Shown here piece by piece: positions 19,811-28,893 of a DNA stretch of 64,000 nt. The position numbers were made by a program, and so were the translations under genes. The notes under the pieces are model-generated. The model saw only the letters and a program-made list of their open reading frames with translations. It had not been told where the DNA came from and did no database searches. Origin of the DNA: Pseudomonas shahriarae (GTDB taxonomy: Bacteria > Pseudomonadota > Gammaproteobacteria > Pseudomonadales > Pseudomonadaceae); NCBI RefSeq assembly GCF_014268455.2, contig NZ_CP077085.1, forward strand, positions 5,249,001 through 5,313,000. The letters run 5' to 3'. Each line of letters starts with the position of its first letter. Position 1 is the stretch's first letter.

Positions 19811-21256
19811 ATGCAATGGGAAGTTGTGATCGGGCTGGAGATTCATACCCAGCTCGCCACCCAATCGAAGATTTTCTCCGGTAGCGCCACCACGTTCGGC
19901 TCCGAGCCCAACACCCAGGCCAGCCTGGTAGACCTGGGCATGCCTGGCGTACTGCCAGTACTGAACCAGGAAGCCGTGCGCATGGCGGTGATGTTCGGCC
20001 TGGCGATTGACGCCGAGATCGGCCAGCACAACGTGTTTGCGCGCAAGAACTACTTCTACCCGGACCTGCCCAAGGGCTACCAGATCAGCCAGATGGAATT
20101 GCCGATCGTCGGCAAGGGCTACCTGGATATCCCTCTGGAAGACGGCACGATCAAACGCGTCGGCGTGACCCGTGCGCACCTGGAAGAAGATGCCGGCAAG
20201 AGCCTGCATGAAGAATTCAATGGCGCCACCGGCATCGACCTGAACCGCGCCGGCACGCCGCTGCTGGAGATCGTGTCCGAGCCGGACATGCGCAGTGCCA
20301 AGGAAGCCGTGGCCTACGTCAAGACCATCCACGCGCTGGTGCGCTACCTGGGCATCTGCGACGGCAACATGGCCGAAGGCTCCCTGCGTTGCGACTGCAA
20401 CGTGTCGGTGCGGCCAAAAGGCCAGGTCGAGTACGGCACCCGCTGCGAGATCAAGAACGTCAACTCGTTCCGTTTCATCGAGAAGGCGATCAACACCGAA
20501 GTCCGTCGCCAGATCGAGCTGATCGAAGACGGCGGCAAAGTGATCCAGCAGACCCGCCTGTACGACCCGAACAAAGACGAAACCCGTGCCATGCGCAGCA
20601 AAGAGGAAGCCAACGACTACCGTTACTTCCCCGATCCGGACCTGTTGCCAGTGGTGCTCGAGGATTCGTTCCTCAATGACGTGCGCGCCACCCTGCCGGA
20701 ATTGCCACCGCAAAAACGCGAGCGTTTCCAGGCGCAGTTCGGTCTGTCGGTGTATGACGCCAGCGTGCTGGCTTCGAGCCGCGAGCAAGCCGACTACTTC
20801 GAAAAAGTCGTGAGCATTGCCGGTGACGCCAAGCTGGCCGCCAACTGGGTCATGGTCGAACTGGGCAGCCTGTTGAACAAACAGGGCCTGGAAATCGACG
20901 AAGCCCCGGTCTCGGCCGAACAACTGGGCGGCATGTTGCTGCGCATCAAGGACAACACCATCTCCGGCAAAATCGCCAAGACCGTATTCGAGGCCATGGC
21001 CAGCGGTGAAGGCAACGCCGACGAGATCATCGAGAAGCGCGGCCTCAAGCAAGTCACCGACAGCGGCGCCATCTCGGCCGTGCTGGATGAAATGCTGGCG
21101 GCCAACGCCGAGCAGGTCGAGCAATACCGTGCGGCGGATGAAGCCAAGCGCGGCAAGATGTTCGGCTTCTTTGTGGGCCAGGCGATGAAAGCCTCCAAAG
21201 GCAAGGCCAACCCGCAACAGGTGAATGAATTGCTCAAGAGCAAGCTCGAAGGCTGA
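19811..21256 (+). CDS. gatB: Glutamyl/aspartyl-tRNA amidotransferase subunit B
   Basis: The 481-residue subunit phosphorylates the tRNA-bound Glu/Asp and channels ammonia. The N-terminal [15 protein letters not shown], the [16 protein letters not shown] kinase-domain motif and [14 protein letters not shown] are diagnostic. The helical tail and YqeY-like domain (residues about 330-481) bind tRNA. The ATG at 19811 follows GAGGAGAACACT directly. The longer frame from 19673 is inside gatA and is not real. A 22-bp inverted repeat lies 46 bases downstream. Confidence 0.97.
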   Translation: MQWEVVIGLEIHTQLATQSKIFSGSATTFGSEPNTQASLVDLGMPGVLPVLNQEAVRMAVMFGLAIDAEIGQHNVFARKNYFYPDLPKGYQISQMELPIVGKGYLDIPLEDGTIKRVGVTRAHLEEDAGKSLHEEFNGATGIDLNRAGTPLLEIVSEPDMRSAKEAVAYVKTIHALVRYLGICDGNMAEGSLRCDCNVSVRPKGQVEYGTRCEIKNVNSFRFIEKAINTEVRRQIELIEDGGKVIQQTRLYDPNKDETRAMRSKEEANDYRYFPDPDLLPVVLEDSFLNDVRATLPELPPQKRERFQAQFGLSVYDASVLASSREQADYFEKVVSIAGDAKLAANWVMVELGSLLNKQGLEIDEAPVSAEQLGGMLLRIKDNTISGKIAKTVFEAMASGEGNADEIIEKRGLKQVTDSGAISAVLDEMLAANAEQVEQYRAADEAKRGKMFGFFVGQAMKASKGKANPQQVNELLKSKLEG

Positions 21257-21302
21257 TAGCAATGAATGGTCCGAGCGGGATTTTACTTGCGACTCGGACC
21301 CC

Positions 21303-21354
21303 ATGTGGGAGCGGCGGTGCGACGACTCGAAGCGTCGCACCGCCGCTCCCACAT
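21303..21354. repeat. Perfect 22-bp inverted repeat (REP-like)
   Basis: ATGTGGGAGCGGCGGTGCGA and its exact complement (22-base arms) flank the 8-base loop ACTCGAAG. The ends (TGTGGGAGC/GCTCCCACA) match the REP units elsewhere in the window, but the inner part (GGCGGTGCGACG) is a different class. It lies between gatB and the next gene on the same strand, so it could also act as a terminator or mRNA-stabilising hairpin. Confidence 0.85.
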
Positions 21355-21376
21355 TTGTAATGGGGATATTTTCATA

Positions 21377-21748
21377 ATGAAGCGTCTACTCGGCCTCTGC
21401 GCCCTGTTCTCCCTGCTCACCGGCTGCGCCAGTGGCCTGATCGACCCCAACGGTTACGACGAAACCGGCACCGCGTCCTACTACGGCGCCAAGCACCACG
21501 GCAAGAAAACCGCCAGCGGTGAACCCTTCAACCAACACGCAATGACCGCTGCCCACCGACGCCTGCCATTCGGCACGCGGGTGCAGGTCACCAACCTGTC
21601 CAACGATAGATCCGTGGTGGTACGCATCAATGATCGCGGCCCACACATTCGTGGCCGACTGATTGATCTTTCACGCCAGGCCGCCGAGCAGTTGGGTATG
21701 CTGCGCAGCGGAACCGCGCGCGTGCGCGTACAAGCCCTGAGCAACTGA
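21377..21748 (+). CDS. RlpA-like double-psi beta-barrel lipoprotein
   Basis: The 123-residue product starts with a lipoprotein signal peptide ending in the lipobox LLTGC (Cys17). A single DPBB domain follows with GTASYYGAKHHGKKTASGEPFN and VVRINDRGPHIRGRLIDLS, typical of RlpA lytic transglycosylases that cut peptidoglycan lacking stem peptides. The C-terminal SPOR domain of full RlpA is absent, so septal targeting is not expected. ATG 21377 is the start that yields the signal peptide. The longer frame from 21266 reads through the repeat. Enzymatic activity is not certain from sequence. Confidence 0.88.
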   Translation: MKRLLGLCALFSLLTGCASGLIDPNGYDETGTASYYGAKHHGKKTASGEPFNQHAMTAAHRRLPFGTRVQVTNLSNDRSVVVRINDRGPHIRGRLIDLSRQAAEQLGMLRSGTARVRVQALSN

Positions 21749-21765
21749 CTGTCGGAGCCCTGACC

Positions 21766-22857
21766 ATTTTCGGATTAAGCGCCCTCTCGCCCATCAGCCT
21801 GATTGAACTGATCAGCGGCCTGCTGCTGCTGATTGCCGGCGCCGAAATGCTGGTACGCGCCGCCGTGCGCCTGGCCGCCAGCCTCAAGGTCAGGCCGCTG
21901 ATCATTGGTTTGAGCATCGTGGCCTTTGGCAGCAGCGCGCCGCAAATCGCCGTCAGTTTGCAGGCCACCCTGGCCGGTAATACCGATATTGCCGTAGGCA
22001 GTGTGATCGGCAGCAGCATCTTCAATATCCTCGTCACCCTGGGCCTGTCGGCGCTGATCATTCCCTTGCGCGTGTCGCGCCAACTGGTGCGCCTGGATAT
22101 CCCGGTGATGATCGGCGCCAGCCTGCTGCTGTTTATTCTCGCCAGCGATGAGGCCCTGACCCCGCTTGACGGCCTGACCTTGCTGGTCGCCCTACTCGCC
22201 TACCTCGCCCTGTTGCTGTACCAGACCCGCCATTCGCGCCGCCCGCGGACCCGCGACACCGTGGTGCAGGCGCCGTGGCTGAGCAGTTTGCTGTGGATGA
22301 TCGGTGGGCTCGTGCTGCTGGTGTTCGCCGGGCATCTGGTGCTGGGGGCGGCTGTGGAAGTGGCCGGCGACCTGGGCCTGTCCGAGCGGGTGATCGGCCT
22401 GACCATTGTTGCCGTCAGTACCTCCCTGCCGTGCCTCGCCACATCCCTGATCGCCGCCGTACGCGGCGAGCGGGAGATTGCGGTAGGCAACGTGATCGGC
22501 AGCAACCTGTTCAACCTGTTAGGGGTACTGGGCTTTACCGCGCTGGTGGCGCCGTCGCCCTTGTCGGTATCGCCCAATGCCCTGGATTTCGACCTGCCGG
22601 TAATGCTCGGCGTCGTGGTGTTGTGCTTGCCGGTGTTTTACACCGGCTACCGCATTACCCGCGCCGAAGGCTTGCTGCTGCTGGGGTTGTATCTGGCGTA
22701 TGGGCTGCATGTGCTGTCGTTCACCACCGGCATGCCGCTGGCCAATAAACTCGAACAACTGATGCTGTACTACGTCCTGCCAGCGCTGGTGGCTTTCCTG
22801 TTGTTCACCTCGCTGCGAGCCTGGCGCCGCCAACACCACAAGAGGGAATCGCAATGA
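21766..22857 (+). CDS. CaCA-superfamily (Na+/Ca2+ exchanger-like) membrane carrier with atypical ion sites
   Basis: About ten membrane segments are arranged as two inverted alpha-repeats, each ending in a GS-IGS(S/N)-(I/L)FN motif. The ion-site glutamates of the family are missing: repeat 1 reads GSSAPQ (codon 21943) instead of GTSxPE, and repeat 2 reads STSLPC (codon 22432). Calcium exchange is therefore doubtful, although general annotation would be calcium/sodium antiporter. The first ATG (21847) would cut off the first helix (LIELISGLLLLIAGAE), so the start lies upstream. ATT at 21766, 8 bases after GGAG, is the best I can see, but uncertain. The stop overlaps the next gene. Confidence 0.75.
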   Translation: MFGLSALSPISLIELISGLLLLIAGAEMLVRAAVRLAASLKVRPLIIGLSIVAFGSSAPQIAVSLQATLAGNTDIAVGSVIGSSIFNILVTLGLSALIIPLRVSRQLVRLDIPVMIGASLLLFILASDEALTPLDGLTLLVALLAYLALLLYQTRHSRRPRTRDTVVQAPWLSSLLWMIGGLVLLVFAGHLVLGAAVEVAGDLGLSERVIGLTIVAVSTSLPCLATSLIAAVRGEREIAVGNVIGSNLFNLLGVLGFTALVAPSPLSVSPNALDFDLPVMLGVVVLCLPVFYTGYRITRAEGLLLLGLYLAYGLHVLSFTTGMPLANKLEQLMLYYVLPALVAFLLFTSLRAWRRQHHKRESQ

Positions 22858-23237
22858 CCGATCAACCGAAATCCGGCGAGCAAATGCGTCGCCAGGTCAT
22901 GGGTGATGTGTTTGTCGACCGCGCGCTGGGCAATGCCACCGAATTCACCCAGCCACTGCAGGACTTCGTCAACGAACATGCCTGGGGCGGGGTGTGGAAC
23001 CGTGAAGGCCTGCCACTGAAGACCCGCAGCCTGATTACACTCGCGGCATTGACCGCCTTGAAGTGCCCGCAGGAACTCAAGGGCCATGTGCGCGGCGCGC
23101 TGAATAATGGCTGTACTGTTGAAGAAATTCGCGAGGCGCTGCTGCATTGCGCGGTGTATGCCGGCGTGCCGGCGGCGATTGATGCGTTTCGGGCGGCGCA
23201 GGAAGTGATTGAGGCGTATCAGTCAGGCCCGCAGTGA
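22854..23237 (+). CDS. Carboxymuconolactone decarboxylase (CMD) family protein
   Basis: The 127-residue protein resembles gamma-carboxymuconolactone decarboxylase (PcaC). It contains the helix RSLITLAALTAL, the motif HVRGALNNGCTVEEIREALLH and the tail VYAGVPAAIDAFR. The AhpD-type CxxC pair is absent, so peroxiredoxin partner activity is unlikely. No other protocatechuate gene lies nearby, so a role in the beta-ketoadipate pathway is not supported. It starts inside the last codons of the carrier gene (ATGA overlap), which implies co-translation with it. Confidence 0.85.
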   Translation: MTDQPKSGEQMRRQVMGDVFVDRALGNATEFTQPLQDFVNEHAWGGVWNREGLPLKTRSLITLAALTALKCPQELKGHVRGALNNGCTVEEIREALLHCAVYAGVPAAIDAFRAAQEVIEAYQSGPQ

Positions 23238-23247
23238 CTGTCAGATC

Positions 23248-23274
23248 GCTATCGCGGGCAAGCCCGCTCCCACA
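23248..23274. repeat. Single REP unit
   Basis: GCTATCGCGGGCAAGCCCGC followed by TCCCACA matches the right half of the doublet at 594-686. It lies between the convergent CMD-family and AEC genes. A degenerate relative (GCCATCGCGAGCAAGCCCGCG) sits at about 24323-24346, upstream of the AEC gene. Confidence 0.75.
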
Positions 23275-23306
23275 ATTTTGATTGTGCACACCTTCACCAG
23301 AACATT

Positions 23307-24290
23307 TCAGATCCAGCCACCCGCCTGCAACACGAAGATCCCGATATTAGTGGTCACCGCCGCCATCAAGGTGGTGATCACAATGATCGCTGCCGCCAAC
23401 TCATGGTTGCCCTGGGCCGCGCGAGCCATGACAAAACTGGCTGCAGCCGTCGGCGCGCCGAAATACAAAAACAGGATCCCCAGTTCCGGCCCGCGGAACC
23501 CGTACAGCCACGCGCCGGCAGTCGCCACCAGGGGCAGCCAGATCATCTTCATCAGGCTGGCGCTTAGGGCAATGCTGCCGCTTTTCCGCAGGGCCGCCAT
23601 GGACAACGTGCCTCCGATGCAGATCAACGCCAATGGCAATGTGGTATCTGCCAGGTATTGCCCGGACTTTTCCAGCCAGCCGGGCAAGCCAATCTGGAAA
23701 TACGCGAAGGGTGTGGCCGCAATCACGCTGATAATCAATGGATTGGCCAACACGCTTTTGCAGATGCTCCACGGATCGGACTTGATCACCGGACTGTAGA
23801 CCGCCAGCACGATGGTCGACAGGGTGTTGTAGAACAGGATCACCAGGGCGGCGAGGATCGCGCCAAGGGAAATCCCGTAGTCGCCGTACATACTGGCCGC
23901 CAGGGCCAGGCCAATCACCCCGTTGTTACCACGAAATGCACCTTGGGCATAAATACCCCGGTCCTCACGCGGGCAACGGAAAATCGCCCATCCCCAGGCC
24001 AGGGCGAAGCCGACCAACGTCGCAACCGAGAAATAGATCAGCAGTTCCGGCTTGAGCGCCGAATGCAGGTCGGCGTGCAGAATCCCCAGAAACAGCAACG
24101 CCGGCATGGTGACGTTAAACACCAAGGCCGACGCAGTGTGGATAAAGTCGTCGTTGATCCAGTTGATGCGCTTGAGCAGGACGCCCAGGAACAGCATGGC
24201 AAACACCGGCGCGGTGATGGTCAGGGTTTGCAGGAAGATAGCCAGCATGCCAGGGAGAACCTTGGTGAGGGTCAGTAGGTGGCTAATCAT
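23307..24290 (-). CDS. AEC (auxin efflux carrier) family transporter
   Basis: The 327-residue protein has about ten membrane helices in two halves. The MISHLLTL start is followed by a hydrophobic PVFAMLFLGVLLKRINWI block typical of the AEC/malonate-carrier family, with the conserved NVTMPALLFLGIL and FGAPTAAASFVMA regions. AEC members move organic acids or amino acids. It follows garD by about 70 bases on the same strand, at the end of the galactarate cluster, so an aldarate-related carboxylate is a plausible substrate. A degenerate REP lies in the gap, so co-transcription is possible but not certain. Confidence 0.85.
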   Translation of the reverse strand: MISHLLTLTKVLPGMLAIFLQTLTITAPVFAMLFLGVLLKRINWINDDFIHTASALVFNVTMPALLFLGILHADLHSALKPELLIYFSVATLVGFALAWGWAIFRCPREDRGIYAQGAFRGNNGVIGLALAASMYGDYGISLGAILAALVILFYNTLSTIVLAVYSPVIKSDPWSICKSVLANPLIISVIAATPFAYFQIGLPGWLEKSGQYLADTTLPLALICIGGTLSMAALRKSGSIALSASLMKMIWLPLVATAGAWLYGFRGPELGILFLYFGAPTAAASFVMARAAQGNHELAAAIIVITTLMAAVTTNIGIFVLQAGGWI

Positions 24291-24359
24291 AAAACATCCA
24301 GCACCATTGCGCCCGGCAGGTCGCCATCGCGAGCAAGCCCGCGATGATGCGACACGGTC

Positions 24360-25916
24360 TCAGGTGATCGGCGCCGGATTGAACAACGTAATGTCATTGT
24401 GCAATTTATGCCGCTCGGCCCAGGTCTGCTTCTTGCCACTGGCTACATCCAGGTAGAAGTGGAACAACTCCCAGCCCAGCTCCTCGATGGTCGCACGGCC
24501 GGTGGCGATGCGTCCGGCGTCGATATCGATCAGGTCTGGCCAGCGCTGGGCCAGTTCCGTGCGGGTCGAGACCTTCACCACCGGCGCCATCGCCAGCCCG
24601 TAAGGCGTGCCGCGACCGGTGGTGAAGACGTGCAGGTTCATCCCCGCCGCCAGTTGCAAGGTGCCGCAGACAAAATCGCTGGCCGGTGTCGCGCAAAAGA
24701 TCAGGCCTTTGCCCTTGAAGCGCTCGCCCGACCCCAGTACGCCGTTGATCGCGCTGCTGCCGGATTTGACGATGGAGCCCAGGGACTTCTCGACAATGTT
24801 CGACAACCCGCCCTTCTTGTTGCCCGGCGTGGTGTTGGCGCTGCGGTCGGCCTCGCCCTTGGCCAGGTAGCGGTCGTACCAGTCCATTTCCCGTACCAGT
24901 TCCCGCGCAACGTCTTGGCTCTCGGCACGGGAGGTCAGCAGGTAAATGGCATCGCGCACTTCAGTGACTTCGGAAAACATCACCGTCGCCCCGGCCCGCA
25001 GCAATAAGTCCGAGGCGTAACCCAGCGCCGGGTTGGCGGTGATCCCGGAAAACGCGTCGCTGCCGCCGCATTGCATGCCGAGGATCAGCTCCGAGGCCGG
25101 TACGGTTTCCCGCCGGCGCAGGTCGAGTTTCTTCAGGCGGACTTCGGCCAGCGCCATGATCTGCTCGATCATTTCACTGAAGCCGTGGCTGGCGTCCTGC
25201 AGGCGGTACAGCCACGGCTCGCTGAGGTCCACCGAGCTGTCGTTGTCGTGCATCACTTGCCCGGCCTGCAATTTCTCGCAGCCCAGGCTAATCACCAGCG
25301 CTTCGCCCCCCAGGTTCGGGTTGCGCGCCAGGTTGCGCACAGTGCGGATCGGGATATAGGCGTCGGTGGCGGTAATGGCCACGCCACAGCCGTAGCTGTG
25401 GGTCAGTGCCACTACGTCATCGACATTCGGGTACTTGGGCAACAACTCGTCCTTGATGCGCTTGACCGCATGGTCCAGCACGCCGGTCACGCACTGCACA
25501 GTGGTGGTGATGCCTAGGATATTGCGCGTACCGACGGTGCCGTCGGCATTGCGATAGCCTTCGAAAGTAAAGCCTTCCAATGGCGCCTGGGCCTCGGGGA
25601 CCTCGGTGGACAGCGGCAGGCTGTCCAGCGGCGGTGCGGTAGGCATGCGCAGTTGATCTTCCTGGACCCAACTGCCGCGCGGTATCGGCTGCAAGGCGTA
25701 ACCGATGGTTTGGCCATAGCGAATGATCTGACCACCTTGCGGGATATCTTCCAGGGTCACCTTGTGGCTCTGGGGGATGAACTCCACGGTCACCAGGCCG
25801 TCCGGGAACTCGGTGCCCGCCGGCACGCCCTGGTCATTGACCACGATTACTACGTTGTCGCGCTCGTGCAGACGAATGGAGCGCGGCGAGTCGGCATGTT
25901 CAATCAACTGCATCAC
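24360..25916 (-). CDS. garD: Galactarate dehydratase (UxaA/GarD family)
   Basis: The 518-residue protein has the N-terminal SAF-like domain (about residues 10-95) and the large D-galactarate dehydratase/altronate hydrolase domain. Conserved blocks include [65 protein letters not shown] and [22 protein letters not shown]. It dehydrates galactarate to 5-keto-4-deoxyglucarate using a metal centre. With kdgD and the KGSA dehydrogenase it completes the galactarate-to-2-oxoglutarate route. It lies 10 bases behind the MFS importer gene. Altronate dehydratase is the main alternative, but length and context favour GarD. Confidence 0.9.
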   Translation of the reverse strand: MMQLIEHADSPRSIRLHERDNVVIVVNDQGVPAGTEFPDGLVTVEFIPQSHKVTLEDIPQGGQIIRYGQTIGYALQPIPRGSWVQEDQLRMPTAPPLDSLPLSTEVPEAQAPLEGFTFEGYRNADGTVGTRNILGITTTVQCVTGVLDHAVKRIKDELLPKYPNVDDVVALTHSYGCGVAITATDAYIPIRTVRNLARNPNLGGEALVISLGCEKLQAGQVMHDNDSSVDLSEPWLYRLQDASHGFSEMIEQIMALAEVRLKKLDLRRRETVPASELILGMQCGGSDAFSGITANPALGYASDLLLRAGATVMFSEVTEVRDAIYLLTSRAESQDVARELVREMDWYDRYLAKGEADRSANTTPGNKKGGLSNIVEKSLGSIVKSGSSAINGVLGSGERFKGKGLIFCATPASDFVCGTLQLAAGMNLHVFTTGRGTPYGLAMAPVVKVSTRTELAQRWPDLIDIDAGRIATGRATIEELGWELFHFYLDVASGKKQTWAERHKLHNDITLFNPAPIT

Positions 25917-25925
25917 ACGGCCCCT

Positions 25926-27290
25926 TCAGGATTGCACTTGGGAAAGGTTAGTCAACTCGGGGCCTTTGCTCGGTGGCTCGTTGAGCACCACGCGCTTGAT
26001 CGGGCCGACGATCACCAGGTAGCTGAATACCGCCACCAGTGCATTGGCGCCAACGAACACCAGGGCCCACTTGAACGAACCGGTGGTGCTGATGATGTAG
26101 CCAATCACGATGGGCGTGGTGATGGAAGCCAGGTTGCCGAAGGTGTTGAACAAGCCGCCGCTGAGGCCGGCGATTTGTTTCGGCGAGGTGTCAGACACCA
26201 CCGCCCAACCCAGTGCGCCAACGCCTTTGCCGAAGAAGGCCAGGGCCATAAAGCCGACCACCATCCATTCCACATCCACGTAGTTGCAGGCAATGATGCT
26301 ACTGGAGACCAACAAACCGGCAATGATCGGCGCCTTGCGAGCGAAGGTCAGGGAGTGGCCCTTGCGCAACAGGTAATCGGAAATCACCCCGCCCAGCACG
26401 CCGCCGATAAAACCGCAGATCGCCGGCAACGAGGCGATAAAACCGGCCTTGAGGATGGTCATGCCACGGTCCTGCACCAGGTACACGGGGAACCAGGTGA
26501 GAAAGAAGTAGGTAATACCGTTGATGCAGTACTGGCCCAGGTAGACCCCGAGCATCATGCGGTTGGTCAGCAACTGGCGGATGTAATCCCACTTCGGCCC
26601 GTCGGTTTTCTTACCCTTGGCCTTGTCCTGATCCATATCGACCATCGCCCCGTTGGCAGCGATGTGGTTGAACTCGGCTTCGTTGATCAGCGGGTGCTGG
26701 CGCGGGCTGTAGATTACTTTCAGCCAGATCAGCGAGAACACGATGCCGATCACGCCCATCACGATAAACACGTGCTGCCAGCCGAAGCTGTAGACGATCC
26801 AGCCCATCAGCGGTGCAAACAACACGGTGGCGAAGTACTGCGCCGAGTTGAAGATCGCCGAAGCCGTACCGCGTTCGGCAGTGGGGAACCAGGCCGCGAC
26901 AATCCGTGCGTTACCGGGGAAGGATGGCGCCTCTGCCAGGCCCACCAAGAATCGCAGCATAAACAGCGCCACCACGGCGGTGGAGACCCCGAACTCACCG
27001 ACATAGCCTTGCAGCACGGTGAACAGCGACCAGGTGAAGATGCTCAGGGCATAGACTTTTTTCGAGCCGAAACGGTCGAGCAGCCAGCCGCCGGGGATTT
27101 GCCCGGCCACATAGGCCCAACCGAACGCAGAGAAGATATAACCGAGGGTGACCGCGTCGATGCCGAGGTCTTTTTGCAGGCTGGAACCTGCGATGGCGAT
27201 GGTGGCGCGGTCGGCGTAGTTGATCGTGGTCACCAGGAACAGCATGAGCAAGATCAAATAACGGACGTGCGTCGGCTTGGTCGCTTGCAT
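25926..27290 (-). CDS. MFS aldarate (galactarate/glucarate) importer, GudP/GarP-like
   Basis: The 454-residue, 12-helix transporter belongs to the anion:cation symporter family. TTINYADRATIAIAG in helix 1 and GWAYVAGQIPGGWLLDRFGSKKVY between helices 2 and 3 are signature motifs of the GudP/GarP/phthalate permease branch. It would bring galactarate or glucarate in with protons. It lies between the semialdehyde dehydrogenase gene and garD on the same strand. A 26-bp inverted repeat and a T-rich stretch occupy the 103-base gap upstream. Confidence 0.92.
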   Translation of the reverse strand: MQATKPTHVRYLILLMLFLVTTINYADRATIAIAGSSLQKDLGIDAVTLGYIFSAFGWAYVAGQIPGGWLLDRFGSKKVYALSIFTWSLFTVLQGYVGEFGVSTAVVALFMLRFLVGLAEAPSFPGNARIVAAWFPTAERGTASAIFNSAQYFATVLFAPLMGWIVYSFGWQHVFIVMGVIGIVFSLIWLKVIYSPRQHPLINEAEFNHIAANGAMVDMDQDKAKGKKTDGPKWDYIRQLLTNRMMLGVYLGQYCINGITYFFLTWFPVYLVQDRGMTILKAGFIASLPAICGFIGGVLGGVISDYLLRKGHSLTFARKAPIIAGLLVSSSIIACNYVDVEWMVVGFMALAFFGKGVGALGWAVVSDTSPKQIAGLSGGLFNTFGNLASITTPIVIGYIISTTGSFKWALVFVGANALVAVFSYLVIVGPIKRVVLNEPPSKGPELTNLSQVQS

Positions 27291-27356
27291 GTAGATGTAC
27301 TCCCACTAATTATTTTTTTTGCGGGTAATGATTTTGGTGCTGCGCACTGCTTTTTT

Positions 27357-27382
27357 GTGGGAGCTGGATTGCCGGCTCCCAC
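27357..27382. repeat. REP-like inverted repeat
   Basis: GTGGGAGC and GCTCCCAC arms flank a 10-base loop (TGGATTGCCG). The ends match the REP consensus but the core is short. It lies between the KGSA dehydrogenase and MFS genes of one cluster. Confidence 0.65.
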
Positions 27383-27393
27383 ACGTATTGCGT

Positions 27394-28839
27394 TTACGAG
27401 CCGATGTAGCTGGTTTTCACCACGGTGTAGAACTCTTGCGCATAGCGACCTTGCTCACGCGAACCGTAGGATGAGCCCTTACGCCCACCAAAGGGAACGT
27501 GATAATCCACACCCGCCGTCGGCAGGTTGACCATCACCATCCCGGCCTGGGAGTGGCGCTTGAAGTGGTTGGCATACTTGAGCGAGGTGGTGGCAATGCC
27601 TGCCGACAAACCGAACTCGGTGTCGTTGGCCATGGCCAGTGCCGCTTCGTAGTCCGCCACGCGCACGACATTGGCCACCGGGCCGAAGATTTCTTCACGG
27701 CTGATGCGCATGGCGGCCTGGCTGTCGGCGAACAGAGTCGGCGCCAGGAAGTAACCTTCGGTGTCACACGTCACCAAACCACCACCGCTGACCAGCCGCG
27801 CACCCTCGCCCTGGCCGATGTCGATGTATTTCAGGTCCTGGTCCAGTTGGGCCTGGGACACCACCGGTCCGATATCGGTGCCGGCGTGCAGGGCATGGCC
27901 GACCTTGATCGACTGCATGCGCTCGGCCATGGCCGCGACGAACCGGTCGTGGATCCCCGCCGTGACGATAAAGCGGCTGGACGCCGTGCAACGCTGGCCA
28001 GTGGAGTAGAACGCGCTCTGCACCGACAACTCGACGGCCTGCTTGAGGTCGGCATCGTCGAGAATGATCTGCGGGTTTTTGCCGCCCATTTCCAACTGCA
28101 CCTTGGCCTGGCGCGACACGCAACTGACTGCGATCTGTCGGCCCACGCCCACGGAGCCGGTAAAGCTGATGCCATCGACCTGCGGGCTGTTGACCAGCGC
28201 ATCGCCGACGACGCGGCCGCTGCCCATCACCAGGTTGAACACGCCACTGGGGAAGCCGGCGCGGGAGATGATTTCGGCCAGGGCCCAGGCACAGCCGGGC
28301 ACCAGGTCTGCCGGCTTGAGCACCACGCAGTTGCCGTAGGCCAGGGCCGGGGCGATTTTCCAGGCGGGGATGGCAATCGGGAAGTTCCACGGGGTAATCA
28401 GGCCCACCACACCCAAGGCTTCGCGGGTGACTTCGACATTGACCCCTGGGCGCACCGACGGCAGGTAATCACCGGACAGGCGCAGGCACTCGCCGGCAAA
28501 AAACTTGAAGATATTACCGGCACGGGTCACTTCGCCGATGGCTTCCGGAAGGGTCTTGCCCTCTTCGCGGGCCAGCAGCGTACCGAGTTCTTCACGGCGG
28601 GCGAGGATCTCGCTGCCGACTTTATCCAGGGCGTCATGCCGGGCCTGGATGCCGGAGGTCGACCACGCCGGGAACGCCGCGCGGGCCGCGTCGATGGCGG
28701 CGTTGACCTGGGCCAGGTCGGCCGTGGCGAAATCGCCGATGACATCCGAAAGATCCGACGGGTTGATATTGCTTGAGTAGTCCGCACCGGCCACCCATTG
28801 GCCGCCGATGTAGTTGTCAAAACGCTTGGCTTGGGACAC
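27394..28839 (-). CDS. Alpha-ketoglutaric semialdehyde dehydrogenase (ALDH family)
   Basis: The 481-residue NAD(P)-dependent aldehyde dehydrogenase carries the catalytic Glu250 (VQLEMGGKN) and nucleophile Cys284 (GQRCTASSR), the oxyanion/coenzyme motif TPWNFP and the SFTGS Rossmann turn. Next to kdgD it oxidises 2,5-dioxopentanoate, the KdgD product, to 2-oxoglutarate. The assignment is by context within a generic ALDH fold. AAGGAGAAGAGG precedes the ATG, and a terminator-like hairpin separates it from kdgD. Confidence 0.9.
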   Translation of the reverse strand: MSQAKRFDNYIGGQWVAGADYSSNINPSDLSDVIGDFATADLAQVNAAIDAARAAFPAWSTSGIQARHDALDKVGSEILARREELGTLLAREEGKTLPEAIGEVTRAGNIFKFFAGECLRLSGDYLPSVRPGVNVEVTREALGVVGLITPWNFPIAIPAWKIAPALAYGNCVVLKPADLVPGCAWALAEIISRAGFPSGVFNLVMGSGRVVGDALVNSPQVDGISFTGSVGVGRQIAVSCVSRQAKVQLEMGGKNPQIILDDADLKQAVELSVQSAFYSTGQRCTASSRFIVTAGIHDRFVAAMAERMQSIKVGHALHAGTDIGPVVSQAQLDQDLKYIDIGQGEGARLVSGGGLVTCDTEGYFLAPTLFADSQAAMRISREEIFGPVANVVRVADYEAALAMANDTEFGLSAGIATTSLKYANHFKRHSQAGMVMVNLPTAGVDYHVPFGGRKGSSYGSREQGRYAQEFYTVVKTSYIGS

Positions 28840-28856
28840 GCCTCTTCTCCTTACGC

Positions 28857-28884
28857 AAAAAGCCGCTGATCACTCAGCGGCTTT
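28857..28884 (-). terminator. Terminator-like hairpin between kdgD and KGSA dehydrogenase
   Basis: AGCCGCTGA/TCAGCGGCT arms with a four-base loop, followed on the minus strand by TTTTTGCG. It starts within 12 bases of the kdgD stop and ends 17 bases before the next start, so it would reduce transcription of the distal genes unless these have another promoter. Confidence 0.75.
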
Positions 28885-28893
28885 ATTAATGGG

